Assembly: GCF_036250755.1 (NCBI RefSeq) | Contig: NZ_CP109583.1 | Location: 248,001-312,000, forward strand | Reading direction: 5' to 3' | DNA: 64,000 nt | Source: Streptomyces uncialis | Lineage (GTDB): Bacteria > Actinomycetota > Actinomycetes > Streptomycetales > Streptomycetaceae | In this document: in pieces, positions 54,242 through 62,268 of the stretch | Position numbering within the stretch: position 1 is the stretch's first letter | Layout: each line of letters starts with the position of its first letter | Program-made: the position numbers and the translations under genes | Notes under the pieces: generated by a model | What the model was told of the DNA's origin: nothing | The model's database searches: none | The model's input: only the letters and a program-made list of their open reading frames with translations

Positions 54242-54325
54242 ATGTCGCGTTCAGTCCTGCTCACCACGCGTGGTCACATCGACCTGCTGCGGGTGGCGTC
54301 CGCCGCGTGTCGCAGGGATCGCTGA
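54242..54325 (+). CDS. Short leader peptide of the sulfonate locus
   Basis: A 27-codon frame, MSRSVLLTTRG then HIDLLRVASAACRRDR. The HIDLLRVASAAC pattern with a single late Cys is characteristic of the tiny upstream peptides that many Streptomyces carry before sulfur-assimilation genes; they are thought to let ribosomes sense cysteine supply. The next genes downstream are SsuB- and SsuD-like sulfonate genes, which fits exactly. It has no ribosome site and a promoter whose start falls at the ATG. A clear attenuator hairpin was not identified in the 490 bases that follow. Confidence 0.75.
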   Translation: MSRSVLLTTRGHIDLLRVASAACRRDR

Positions 54326-54818
54326 CGCACCCCTGATCCCGGACGCACTCTTGACCCGGTCGTTCCGGCCGATGACCGTACGCGGAAAGTCCGGGCGTGA
54401 CGCTTCGGGTATCCCGGATCCTCCCTCCTGTTTCTTCCGTCTCGCCGCATGCCCACTCATGATCGTTCGTTCAAGTGTCCGACCTTCCGGGGTCTGATCC
54501 TGATCCGACGGGGTCATTGGGACGTCACGGTGTGGACGGCCGCTCGCAGCGGCAAGGTCGGCGCGAATCCGGCGATATCGAGTACGCCCGCCCCGGTCCG
54601 CTCGACCGGGCGCCATTGAGTCGTCGCCCAGGGCAGGCAGGCACGGAGGTATCGCCGGACAGGGCGGATACGACTCGGACAGGGCGGACAAGGCCCCGTA
54701 CGACCGGCATTCGCCTCAGCCGCAGGCCCTCACGGGCACGGCTCCCACTCCCCTCGTTCGACTCCCCTCCCGGCGTCCTCGCCGGTCTCGTCGTCCGTAC
54801 GCTCGAAAGGCTGCTGCC
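54326..54818. other. Leader region between leader peptide and SsuB remnant
   Basis: About 490 bases without a credible gene. It should contain the attenuation or processing signals linking the leader peptide to the ssu genes. GGACAGGGCGGA occurs twice near 54657-54688. Several short self-complementary blocks exist, but no dominant hairpin. The length is large for a simple attenuator, so deletion of former genes (for example the substrate-binding or permease subunits) is possible. Confidence 0.4.
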
Positions 54819-55787
54819 ATGGCGACCGGTCCCCACCGGGCAGCGATCCCGTCGAAGGTGACGCGGGCCGCCGCGCCTGATCATTCCCCGACCGCCGGAG
54901 GGCCCGCCAAGCCTTCCGTTCAGGACAACGCGCCATCCATCACACAGAGTTCCCGAACCGTCACACCTTTCTCGCCGGTCGTGTCGGGTCATCCCGTGGT
55001 CCATGTCGAGGGACTGACCCGCCGCTTCGACGGACGGCCGGTGATCGACGGGCTCGATCTCGACGTCCGTCCCGGTGAGGTCGTCGCCCTGCTCGGTCCC
55101 AAGGGGTGCGGCAAGTCCACCCTGCTCCGCGTACTCGCCGGTCTCGACCGCGAGATCCAGGGAACCGTCCTCGTCACCCGCGGCAGGGCCGTGTCCCTCG
55201 TGACCCCGCGCCCCGGACCGTGGACGAGGATCAGGCGCCGCCTGCGGCCACAGACGTCCCCCGGCCGCCCCTCCCACACGCAGTCCCACCGGACCCCCTC
55301 CGAGTCGGCACCGTCCGACTGGGCCCGACCGGCGACCCGACCGGAGCGGGCCATCTGCACCTGGACCGAGTTCGTGTCCCCCGCAGCCGCTCAGCGGCAT
55401 ACGCGGCCCGCGGGGGCGCAGCGCCGTGAACCCGAACTCCTGTTGCTGGACGAGCCCTTCGCCGCCCGCAACGCACCGACCGGCGCCGCACGGCACCACA
55501 TCGGCGAGCAGTGGCGACGGCACGGCCACGCGGTTCTCCTCGCCACACGCGACGTGGACGAAGCGGTGCTCCTGGCCGACCGGGTGCTCGTGATGTCGGC
55601 CGGGGTCATCGCGCACGAGACCGGGATCGGCCCCGGACGCCCCCACGACACCTCCGACCCCCGCTTCGCCGTCCTGCGGGCGCGTCTTCGCGAGCAACTG
55701 GACGAGGGCACGGGTGCTCCCGGCCGTCGCCGAGGTCCGTCACCGGCCGTCGTCCCTCCGCACCACTCCCGGGAGTTCCCAGCATGA
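54819..55787 (+). pseudogene. Decayed SsuB-like sulfonate ABC transporter ATPase
   Basis: The open frame is uninterrupted (322 residues) but the protein is broken. The N-terminal part reads VVHVEGLTRRFDGRPVIDGL and a Walker A GPKGCGKST, and the C-terminal part has the Walker B LLLLDEPFAA and VDEAVLLADRVLVM, all typical of SsuB/TauB. Between them, the Q-loop strand has lost its Gln (VSLVTPRPGPW for VVFQEPRLLPW) and the LSGGQ signature is absent; a CTCAGCGGC relic lies out of frame near 55388. The D-loop is also altered (AARNAPT). ATP hydrolysis is unlikely. No SsuA or SsuC is adjacent. Its stop overlaps the ssuD start (ATGA). Confidence 0.65.
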
Positions 55788-56917
55788 CCGTGCATCTCCA
55801 CTGGTTCCTGCCGACCGGGGGCGACGGCCGCACCCTGGTGGACCGCCACGTCTACGCCGACGGCGGGGTCAACCACTCCCGTACCGGCCCCGCGAGTGGT
55901 GTCCGGGCACCCGATATCGCGTATCTGACGCAGATCGCGAAGGCCGCGGAGCAGGTCGGTTTCGAGGGAGCGCTGACGCCCACGGGAACGTGGTGCGAGG
56001 ACTCCTGGCTGACCACGGCGGCCCTGTCGCAGCACACCGAACGGCTGAAGTTCCTCGTCGCGTTCCGTCCCGGTGTCGTGTCCCCGGTACTCGCCGCGCA
56101 GATGGCGGCCACCTATCAGCGCATCACCCGCGGACGGCTGCTGCTGAACGTCGTCACGGGTGGCGACGGAGCCGAACAGCGCCGTTACGGTGATCATCTG
56201 GACCACGATCGCCGCTATGCCCGCACCGACGAGTTCCTGACCGTCGTCCGTGGGGTATGGCGCGGCGAACCGTACGACTTCCGCGGTGACCACTACCACG
56301 TGGAGGGCGGGCTGACCGCCTTGCCGCCCGATCCGCTGCCCGAGATCTTCTTCGGCGGATCGTCGGCCGCGGCCGGACCGGTCGCGGCCCGGCACGCGGA
56401 TGTGTATCTGACCTGGGGCGAGCCGCCTCAGCAGGTCAAGGAGAAGATCGAGTGGATCCGGGGGCTCGCCGAGCGGGAAGGGCGGACGGTCCGGTTCGGT
56501 ATCCGTCTGCACACGATCTCGCGTGATTCGTCCGCCGATGCCTGGGCCACCGCCCGGCGGTTGCTCGACGAGCTCGACGCCGGAACGGTCGCCACGGCTC
56601 AGGAAGCCCTGGGCCGCAGTGAGTCGGTCGGCCAGCAGCGCATGCTGGCGCTGCACGGCGGAACGCGGGAGGGCCTGGAGATCGCGCCCAACCTCTGGGC
56701 GGGCGTGGGTCTCGTACGCGGCGGGGCGGGCACGGCGCTGGTCGGCAGCCATACGGAGGTCGCCGACCGGATCGAGGAGTATCACGCGCTGGGTGTCGAA
56801 CACTTCGTGTTCTCCGGCTATCCGCATCTGGAAGAGGCGTACTGGTTCGGCGAGGGCGTGATCCCGGTGCTGGCGGGGCGGGGACTGCTGCCGCCTGCGG
56901 CAGCGGCCGGGGCGTAG
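55784..56917 (+). CDS. ssuD: FMNH2-dependent alkanesulfonate monooxygenase
   Basis: A 377-residue LLM monooxygenase closely following SsuD (about 381 residues in E. coli). It releases sulfite from alkanesulfonates using reduced FMN and oxygen. Signature stretches are LHWFLPTGGDGRTL (4-17), LTPTGTWCEDSWLT with the active-site Cys, FLVAFRPGVVSPVLAAQMAA, NVVTGGDGAEQRRYGDHLDH, and FVFSGYPHLEEAYWFGEGV. The start overlaps the SsuB-remnant stop, showing former coupling. No SsuE reductase is adjacent; the flavin reductase at 6.7 kb belongs to another operon. Expression is expected under sulfur limitation via the upstream leader peptide. Confidence 0.92.
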   Translation: MTVHLHWFLPTGGDGRTLVDRHVYADGGVNHSRTGPASGVRAPDIAYLTQIAKAAEQVGFEGALTPTGTWCEDSWLTTAALSQHTERLKFLVAFRPGVVSPVLAAQMAATYQRITRGRLLLNVVTGGDGAEQRRYGDHLDHDRRYARTDEFLTVVRGVWRGEPYDFRGDHYHVEGGLTALPPDPLPEIFFGGSSAAAGPVAARHADVYLTWGEPPQQVKEKIEWIRGLAEREGRTVRFGIRLHTISRDSSADAWATARRLLDELDAGTVATAQEALGRSESVGQQRMLALHGGTREGLEIAPNLWAGVGLVRGGAGTALVGSHTEVADRIEEYHALGVEHFVFSGYPHLEEAYWFGEGVIPVLAGRGLLPPAAAAGA

Positions 56918-57074
56918 GCGGCGCCGGGGGCGCAAGCGGTGTCAGGGGTCCCGGCAGCGTGAGCGGCGCCTCGGCGCCAGGGCATGAGGGCGTCAGGGCG
57001 TGAGTGGCGTCCGAGCGTCTGGTGTGGGTACCGCAGGCGCGTCGCCGACCGGGTCGCGTCATCTCCGGCCCGAG

Positions 57075-57122
57075 CCGGGGCCGGGGCCGGGGCCGGGGCC
57101 GGGGCCGGGGCCGGGGCCGGGG
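57075..57122. repeat. Perfect (CCGGGG)8 hexanucleotide microsatellite
   Basis: Eight uninterrupted copies of CCGGGG (48 bases) lie 86 bases before the GTG of the flavin monooxygenase gene. In one frame the tract reads alternating Arg-Gly. The G-runs of four give strong G-quadruplex potential on the plus strand. Repeats of this length are prone to slippage, so copy number may vary between strains. Confidence 0.95.
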
Positions 57123-57207
57123 TAACGGGTCTGTCGGTCGGGGGCCGCACCGGGACGCCGGGGCAGGGCCCGGGAAGATCCAGCACACCCCCCAGGTTAG
57201 TAGAAGC

Positions 57208-58317
57208 GTGAACGAATTCGGGGATCTCAGTGGTGGCGGCCCGTCCGCCGACGGGCTCATGGACGTCGTGGTGATCGGCGCCGGGCAGGCGGGCCTCTCC
57301 AGCGCCTACCATCTGCGCCGCACGGGCTTGGAGCCGGAGCGGGATTTCGTGGTCCTCGATCATTCCCCCCGCCCGGGCGGCGCCTGGCAGTTCCGCTGGC
57401 CCAGCCTGACGTACGGCAAGGTGCACGGCATGCACGCGCTGCCCGGTATGGAACTGACCGGCGCCGACCCCGCGCGGCCTTCCTCGGAGGTCATCGGGGA
57501 GTACTTCGCCTCCTACGAGAGCACCTTCGATCTCAGGGTCCGGCGTCCGGTCGATGTACGGACGGTCCGGGACGGCGATGACGGCCGACTGCTCGTCGAG
57601 ACCTCGGCGGGTACCTGGGCGACCAGGGCACTGATCAACGCGACCGGGACCTGGGACCGGCCCTTCTGGCCGCGCTACCCGGGGCAGGAAGAATTCCGCG
57701 GGCAGCAGTTGCACACGGCGCGCTACCAGGGGCCGGAGCAGTTCGCCGGGCTGCGCGTGCTCGTGGTGGGCGGCGGGGCGTCCGGCACCCAGCATCTGAT
57801 GGAGATCGCGCCGTACGCCGCCGCCACGTACTGGGTGACCCGGCGGCCCCCGGTGTTCGTCGAGGGCCCTTTCGACGAGGGTGCGGGGCGATCGGCGGTG
57901 GCCCTGGTGGAGGAGCGGGTCCGGGCGGGTCTGCCTCCCCGGAGCGTGGTGTCCGTGACGGGGCTGCCGCTCACCGACGCGGTGCGGCAGGCCCGCGCCG
58001 ACGGGGTTCTCGACCGGCTGCCGATGTTCGACCGGATCACCCCGGACGGAGCGGTCTGGGAGGACGGACGGAGCGTCGAGGCCGATGTCATCCTGTGGGC
58101 GACAGGCTTTCGTCCGGTCATCGACCATCTCGCGCCGCTGAAGTTGCGGGAGCCCGGCGGCGGCATCCGTATCGACGGGACCCGGGCCATCGCCGACCCC
58201 CGGGTGCATATGGTCGGCTACGGGCCCTCGGCCAGCACGATCGGAGCGAACCGCGCGGGCCGTGCGGCCGTCCGGGACATCAGACGGCTGCTGTCCGGTG
58301 AACTCGTCCCGGTGTGA
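57208..58317 (+). CDS. FAD-dependent NAD(P)-binding monooxygenase (flavin-containing monooxygenase type)
   Basis: A 369-residue class B-like flavoprotein. The FAD site is VVVIGAGQAGLSSAYHLRR (about 19-37), followed by PGGAWQFRW. A second nucleotide site is VLVVGGGASGTQHLMEIA (about 188-205). ATGFRP (about 301-306) matches the family ATG motif. The FxGxxxHxxxY motif is present as EFRGQQLHTARY (about 170-181). Substrate unknown; soft S, N or As compounds are usual. GTG 57208 gives the best length; an ATG at 57259 starting MDVVVIGAG is an alternative. It is separated from ssuD by 290 bases containing the hexanucleotide repeat. Confidence 0.84.
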   Translation: MNEFGDLSGGGPSADGLMDVVVIGAGQAGLSSAYHLRRTGLEPERDFVVLDHSPRPGGAWQFRWPSLTYGKVHGMHALPGMELTGADPARPSSEVIGEYFASYESTFDLRVRRPVDVRTVRDGDDGRLLVETSAGTWATRALINATGTWDRPFWPRYPGQEEFRGQQLHTARYQGPEQFAGLRVLVVGGGASGTQHLMEIAPYAAATYWVTRRPPVFVEGPFDEGAGRSAVALVEERVRAGLPPRSVVSVTGLPLTDAVRQARADGVLDRLPMFDRITPDGAVWEDGRSVEADVILWATGFRPVIDHLAPLKLREPGGGIRIDGTRAIADPRVHMVGYGPSASTIGANRAGRAAVRDIRRLLSGELVPV

Positions 58318-58482
58318 TCCACGAAGAACGGGCGGCGGAGCACGGAGGGCGGCACCACCGGACCTGGGCAAGCGGGGCCGTGGGGATTCGGGCCCTCGCA
58401 CGCCGGAGTCGATGACCCTCCGGGCCGGAGCGAATCAGGCCCAAGTGGATCAGGCCGGGCGGCGCGGAGCGCGTGAGCGGGT

Positions 58483-58518
58483 GCCGGGCCGACGCCGGAC
58501 CGGCCACGCCGGCCCGGC
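58483..58518. terminator. Hairpin between convergent genes
   Basis: GCCGGGCCG (58483-58491) pairs with CGGCCCGGC (58510-58518), with further pairing possible inside the 18-base loop. It lies between the plus-strand monooxygenase and the minus-strand MltG gene, as expected of a terminator. Confidence 0.5.
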
Positions 58519-58527
58519 CGCACGCGA

Positions 58528-59382
58528 TCACCCGGCGGGCGAACCGCTGGGCGTCGGTGAACCGGAGCGGTTGTTCTGGTTGAACTCGTCGACATTGCGT
58601 TGATGCTCTTCGTACTGCGCGGTGAACCGGGTGTCGCCCGGCTTCACGGTCACGAAGTACAGCCACTCCCCCGCTGTCGGACGCGTCGCCGCGCGCATGG
58701 CGTCGTCGCCGGGCCCGGCGATCGGAGTGGGCGGCAGACCCATCCGGGAGTATGTGTTGTACGGGCTGTCCAGCTGCGTGTCGCTCTGACTGGTGTTCAG
58801 CGTGCTGCGGTTCAGCGCGTAGTTGATCGTGGAGTCCATCTGCAACGGCATGCCCTGGGCGAGGCGGTTGTGGATGACGCGGGCCACCTTGCCCATGTCG
58901 GCCTTGTTGTCGGCCTCGGCCTGGACGATGCTCGCGATCGTGACGGTCTGGTACAGGTTCCGGGTGTCCGCGTTGGCACCCGCCGCGACCGGCGCGGTGG
59001 CGAACCGCTTGTTCGCGGTGTTCACCATGAACGACAGCACGGATGCGGGCGTCGACTTGTCGGTGATCGGATACGTCGCCGGGAACAGATATCCCTCGGG
59101 GTTGCCCTGTGCGTCGGCGGGCAGCTTGAGCCGCGCCTTGGGCACGGACTTCTTGGTCGTCCCGGCGGGCAGGGCGAGCGCCTTGTCGACGGCCGAGTAG
59201 ACCTGGCCGGCGCGCCAGCCCTCGGGGACGGTCAAGGACGCGGGCTCCTCGGGCTTCTCGTCCGAGAACATCAGCGGTACGGCGACGGCCGCGCCCACGA
59301 CGACCGCGCCGGTCGTGACGAGGGCGATCCGGCCCCGGCGCGTCAGCCTGATCGGGCTCCGACCCGGAGTCTTGGTCTGCAT
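58528..59382 (-). CDS. mltG: MltG-like endolytic murein transglycosylase, short form
   Basis: A 284-residue membrane-anchored YceG/MltG protein. After a basic cytoplasmic tail a single TM (about 19-40) is followed by an extracellular domain with EGYLFPATYPI (about 94-104), the active-site segment TIASIVQAEADNKADMGKVA (Glu of SIVxxE), GMPLQMDSTINYAL and SPYNTYSRMGLPPTPIAGPG. It cleaves nascent glycan strands. Actinobacterial MltG proteins are usually much longer and lie near alaS/aroE; this one is compact and elsewhere, so it is probably a paralogue. The C-terminal 20 residues are Ser/Gly/Pro-rich. Confidence 0.88.
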   Translation of the reverse strand: MQTKTPGRSPIRLTRRGRIALVTTGAVVVGAAVAVPLMFSDEKPEEPASLTVPEGWRAGQVYSAVDKALALPAGTTKKSVPKARLKLPADAQGNPEGYLFPATYPITDKSTPASVLSFMVNTANKRFATAPVAAGANADTRNLYQTVTIASIVQAEADNKADMGKVARVIHNRLAQGMPLQMDSTINYALNRSTLNTSQSDTQLDSPYNTYSRMGLPPTPIAGPGDDAMRAATRPTAGEWLYFVTVKPGDTRFTAQYEEHQRNVDEFNQNNRSGSPTPSGSPAG

Positions 59383-59425
59383 GAGGGCACGCTAACCCGA
59401 CATCTACGGTAATCCTGGCATATCT

Positions 59426-61225
59426 TCATCTTGTCGGCTCCAATACGGCGTCCCGGTGCACCAGGGCGGCGTAACGCCCGTCCCGTTCGAGCAGTTCGTC
59501 GTGCGTGCCCAGCTCGGCCACCCGACCCGCTTCCAGGACGAGGATCTGATCGGCGTCGCGGACGGTGGAGAGCCGGTGGGCGATGGTGATGGTGGTGCGA
59601 TCGGCGGACAGCGCGTCGAGCGCTTGCTGCACCGCCCCCTCGGTCCGGGTGTCGAGGGCGCTGGTCGCCTCGTCCAGGACCAGCACCGGAGGGTCCCGCA
59701 GGATGGTGCGCGCGATGGCGAGCCGCTGCTTCTCCCCTCCGGAGAACCGGTACCCGCGCTCCCCGACGACGGTGTCGTAGCCGTCGGGCAGGGCCGCGAT
59801 GTGCTCGTGGATCTGCGCCGCGCGGGTGGCGGCCACGAGCTCGGCGTCCGTGGCGTCCGGCTTGGCGAACCGCAGATTCTCCGCGACCGACGCGTGGAAC
59901 AGATAGGTCTCCTGGGAGACCACGCCGACGGCCCGCGCGAGGGTGTCGAAGGCGAGTTCCCGTACATCGACACCGTCGATGGTGACGCGGCCGCCCGTCA
60001 CGTCGTACAGCCGAGGCACCAGATGACCGAGTGTGGACTTCCCCGCTCCGGTCGCACCGACGACGGCGAGGCTCCCCCCGGCGGGAACCCTGATGTCGAT
60101 GCCATCGAGCACGGCGCCGCTCGGGTCGTCGTACCGGAACTCCACCCCCTCGAAGGCCACCTCGCCCTTGACCCGGTCCAGGCGCACGGGGTCGGCCGCC
60201 TCGGTGATGTCGGCGGGCAGGTCGAGGTACTCGAAGATCCGCTGGAACAGGGCGAGCGAGGTCTGGATGTCGACCCCCGTCGACAGCAGACCGACGGTCG
60301 GCCGGAACAGACCCTGCTGGAGCGAGACGAAGGCGACGAGGGTGCCGATGGAGACCGCGGGACCGCCGCCCGCGGCGGCCATGCCCGCCGTCCAGTACAG
60401 GACCGCGGGCATGGCGGACATGACCATGGTGATGACGGACATCCGCCAGCGGCCCGCCATGTTGGACCGCACCTCAAGATCGACGAGCCCTTCGGACTCC
60501 CGGGCGAAGCTCTTGGTGAGGGAGTCGGTGCGGCCCATGGTGCGGCCCAGGAGGATGCCGCTGACGGACAGGGACTCGGTGACGGTGGCGGCCATCACGG
60601 CCATCTGCTTCTGCCGCTGGGTGGCGATCCGTTTGCGCTCACGCCCGACCCGGCGGCTGATCCAGACGAAGACGGGCAGCAGGAGCAGGGAGACCACGGT
60701 GAGCCGCCAGTCCAGCGCGAGCATGGCGACGAAGGTGGCGATGACGCTGGTCAGATTGGACACGAGGGACGTCGCCGTCGAGGTGACGGTCGCCTGCATC
60801 CCTCCGATGTCGTTGGCGATCCGGGACTGGACCTCGCCGGTCCGGGTGCGGGTGAAGAACGCCAGGGACATGCCCTGGAGGCGCGCGTACACGGCGGTGC
60901 GCAGATCGTGCATCACCCGCTGACCGACGGTGGTGGAGATCAGGGTCTGGAGCACGCCGAAGGCGCTGACCACGACAGCGCTGAGGATCATGCCGAGCGC
61001 GAGCAGGGTCAGCAGCCCCGTGCGCCCCTGGGGAATCGCGGTGTCGAGAGCGGCCTTCAGCAGGAACGGGGTGACCACCGACACCAGGGAGGCCGCGCAC
61101 ACCAGCAGCCCGACGACCGCGAGCTTGCCGCTGTAGGGGCGGAAGAGCCGGACGATACGGCGCAGCTGGCGCGGCTGTCCGGGGTCAGGGCCGGGCGGCG
61201 TCCTGGGGATCGTGTCGGCGGGCAT
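59426..61225 (-). CDS. ABC exporter, fused membrane and ATPase domains (half-transporter)
   Basis: A 599-residue type IV ABC exporter. Six transmembrane helices (about 25-320, with FFTRTRTGEVQSRIANDIGG as the coupling-helix region) are followed by an ATPase domain: Walker A GATGAGKST (near 395), Q-loop VVSQETYLF, signature RFSGGEKQRLAIAR, Walker B VLVLDEATSALD and H-loop TIAHRLST. It should work as a homodimer, exporting a drug, lipid or peptide. An AGGAGG site precedes the ATG. It is divergent from a MarR-type regulator, 188 bases away, which probably represses it and responds to a substrate. Confidence 0.92.
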   Translation of the reverse strand: MPADTIPRTPPGPDPGQPRQLRRIVRLFRPYSGKLAVVGLLVCAASLVSVVTPFLLKAALDTAIPQGRTGLLTLLALGMILSAVVVSAFGVLQTLISTTVGQRVMHDLRTAVYARLQGMSLAFFTRTRTGEVQSRIANDIGGMQATVTSTATSLVSNLTSVIATFVAMLALDWRLTVVSLLLLPVFVWISRRVGRERKRIATQRQKQMAVMAATVTESLSVSGILLGRTMGRTDSLTKSFARESEGLVDLEVRSNMAGRWRMSVITMVMSAMPAVLYWTAGMAAAGGGPAVSIGTLVAFVSLQQGLFRPTVGLLSTGVDIQTSLALFQRIFEYLDLPADITEAADPVRLDRVKGEVAFEGVEFRYDDPSGAVLDGIDIRVPAGGSLAVVGATGAGKSTLGHLVPRLYDVTGGRVTIDGVDVRELAFDTLARAVGVVSQETYLFHASVAENLRFAKPDATDAELVAATRAAQIHEHIAALPDGYDTVVGERGYRFSGGEKQRLAIARTILRDPPVLVLDEATSALDTRTEGAVQQALDALSADRTTITIAHRLSTVRDADQILVLEAGRVAELGTHDELLERDGRYAALVHRDAVLEPTR

Positions 61226-61358
61226 GGGCCTCCTACGGGAGCGGACTTCGAGGCGGGTCGGACGGTGCTCGACGGGTGCTCGACGGGTGGTCGTCGACGG
61301 TCAGGCGCGGTACGCGCCGCACCCGAGCGGTCACCACAGCGGACCCGCTCAGGCGAGC

Positions 61359-61393
61359 ATAGTTCATAGTTACCTACACTCACAATGAATTAT
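61359..61393. promoter_or_regulatory. Inverted repeat between ABC exporter and MarR genes
   Basis: ATAGTTCAT (61359-61367) and ATGAATTAT (61385-61393) are inverted with one mismatch, in an AT-rich island. On the minus strand TTGTGA (61385-61380) and TATGCT (61361-61356) with an 18-base spacer form a good promoter for the exporter, covered by the repeat. On the plus strand TATTGT at 61401-61406 could give a leaderless marR mRNA. MarR binding here is inferred. Confidence 0.55.
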
Positions 61394-61413
61394 GCCCTGG
61401 TATTGTTCCCGAT

Positions 61414-61953
61414 ATGAACACCCCGGACGCCGACGGCATCCTCGCCGAGCAGTTGCTGCGGCTGACCCGTCGCGTACACCGCATCCAGAAGCGGCATATG
61501 GAGGCCAACGGGGTCGGGATCACTCCCGCGCAGTCGCGCCTGCTGAGGACCCTGGCGCTGTACGCCTCACCGCCCCGGATGGCCGATCTCGCCGAGCGCC
61601 TGGAGGTCGTACCCCGGGCCGTGACGACCCTGGTCGACGGGCTGGAGGCGGGCGGCCGGGTCCGCCGGGCGCCCGACCCGACGAACCGGCGGGTGATCCG
61701 TATCGAGATGACCGACGCCGGATGGCGGACCCTGGAGGAGCTGCGCCGCGCCCGCCGCTCCGCGGCCGACGACATCCTCGCCCCGCTCGGCCCCGAACAG
61801 CGCGAGACCCTCGGCGGGCTGCTCTCGACACTGGTCGACGGCATGGACGCCACCAGGCCGACCGCCCGGGACGAGTACGCCCGGCCCCCCGAGGACGCCG
61901 GGTCCCTCAGCAGTACACCCGCTCCCGCCGAGCATCCGGAGGGCTGCGCCTGA
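61414..61953 (+). CDS. MarR family transcriptional regulator
   Basis: A 179-residue winged-helix regulator: helices, ITPAQSRLLRTLALYASPPRMADLAERL (recognition region begins), VVPRAVTTLVDGLEAGGRVRRA, wing DPTNRRVIRIEMTDAGWRTLEE. The DPTNRRV wing is a standard MarR signature. The C-terminal 35 residues are Pro/Ser-rich and unlike the family core. It is divergent from the ABC exporter with a shared AT-rich operator region and probably represses both. The ATG has no evident ribosome site. Confidence 0.9.
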   Translation: MNTPDADGILAEQLLRLTRRVHRIQKRHMEANGVGITPAQSRLLRTLALYASPPRMADLAERLEVVPRAVTTLVDGLEAGGRVRRAPDPTNRRVIRIEMTDAGWRTLEELRRARRSAADDILAPLGPEQRETLGGLLSTLVDGMDATRPTARDEYARPPEDAGSLSSTPAPAEHPEGCA

Positions 61954-62268
61954 CCGCACGGCGCCCGCCTGACCGTCTCCCCCATCCCCATGCCCAGCCC
62001 CTCCCAGCCACCTGCGGGGCCCGCTCCGAGGCGTCCGGAGCACGGCCCGACCACCCGGGCGGCAAGGCCAAGGCATGGATCGGCACGAGGCCGGGCAGGG
62101 GTGCGCGGCGGGCCGGGCAAGGGTGCGCGCGGGGTCCGAGTGCGGAGGGCGAGGGTCTGAAGCGATCACGGACGGGCCGCGGCGATCATGAAGACGGCCC
62201 CGGTGCGCGACGCCCCGTAGCCGTGTGTTCGAGTGGGCACAAGCGAGCACAAGGAACGAGGAGGAACA
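61954..62268. other. Intergenic region with an 18-base direct repeat
   Basis: This 315-base gap precedes the FAD/Fe-S gene. GCCGGGCAGGGGTGCGCG at 62090-62107 recurs with one change at 62112-62129 (22-base period). Near the gene, TGTTCGAG and CGAGCACA (about 62226-62251) make a loose inverted repeat that could be an operator. No gene was seen. Confidence 0.4.

Noticed and set aside
57004..57207. Arg-Gly repeat protein from the hexanucleotide tract fused to the monooxygenase
   Set aside because: The upstream frame is low complexity and the flavoprotein fold begins soon after GTG 57208.
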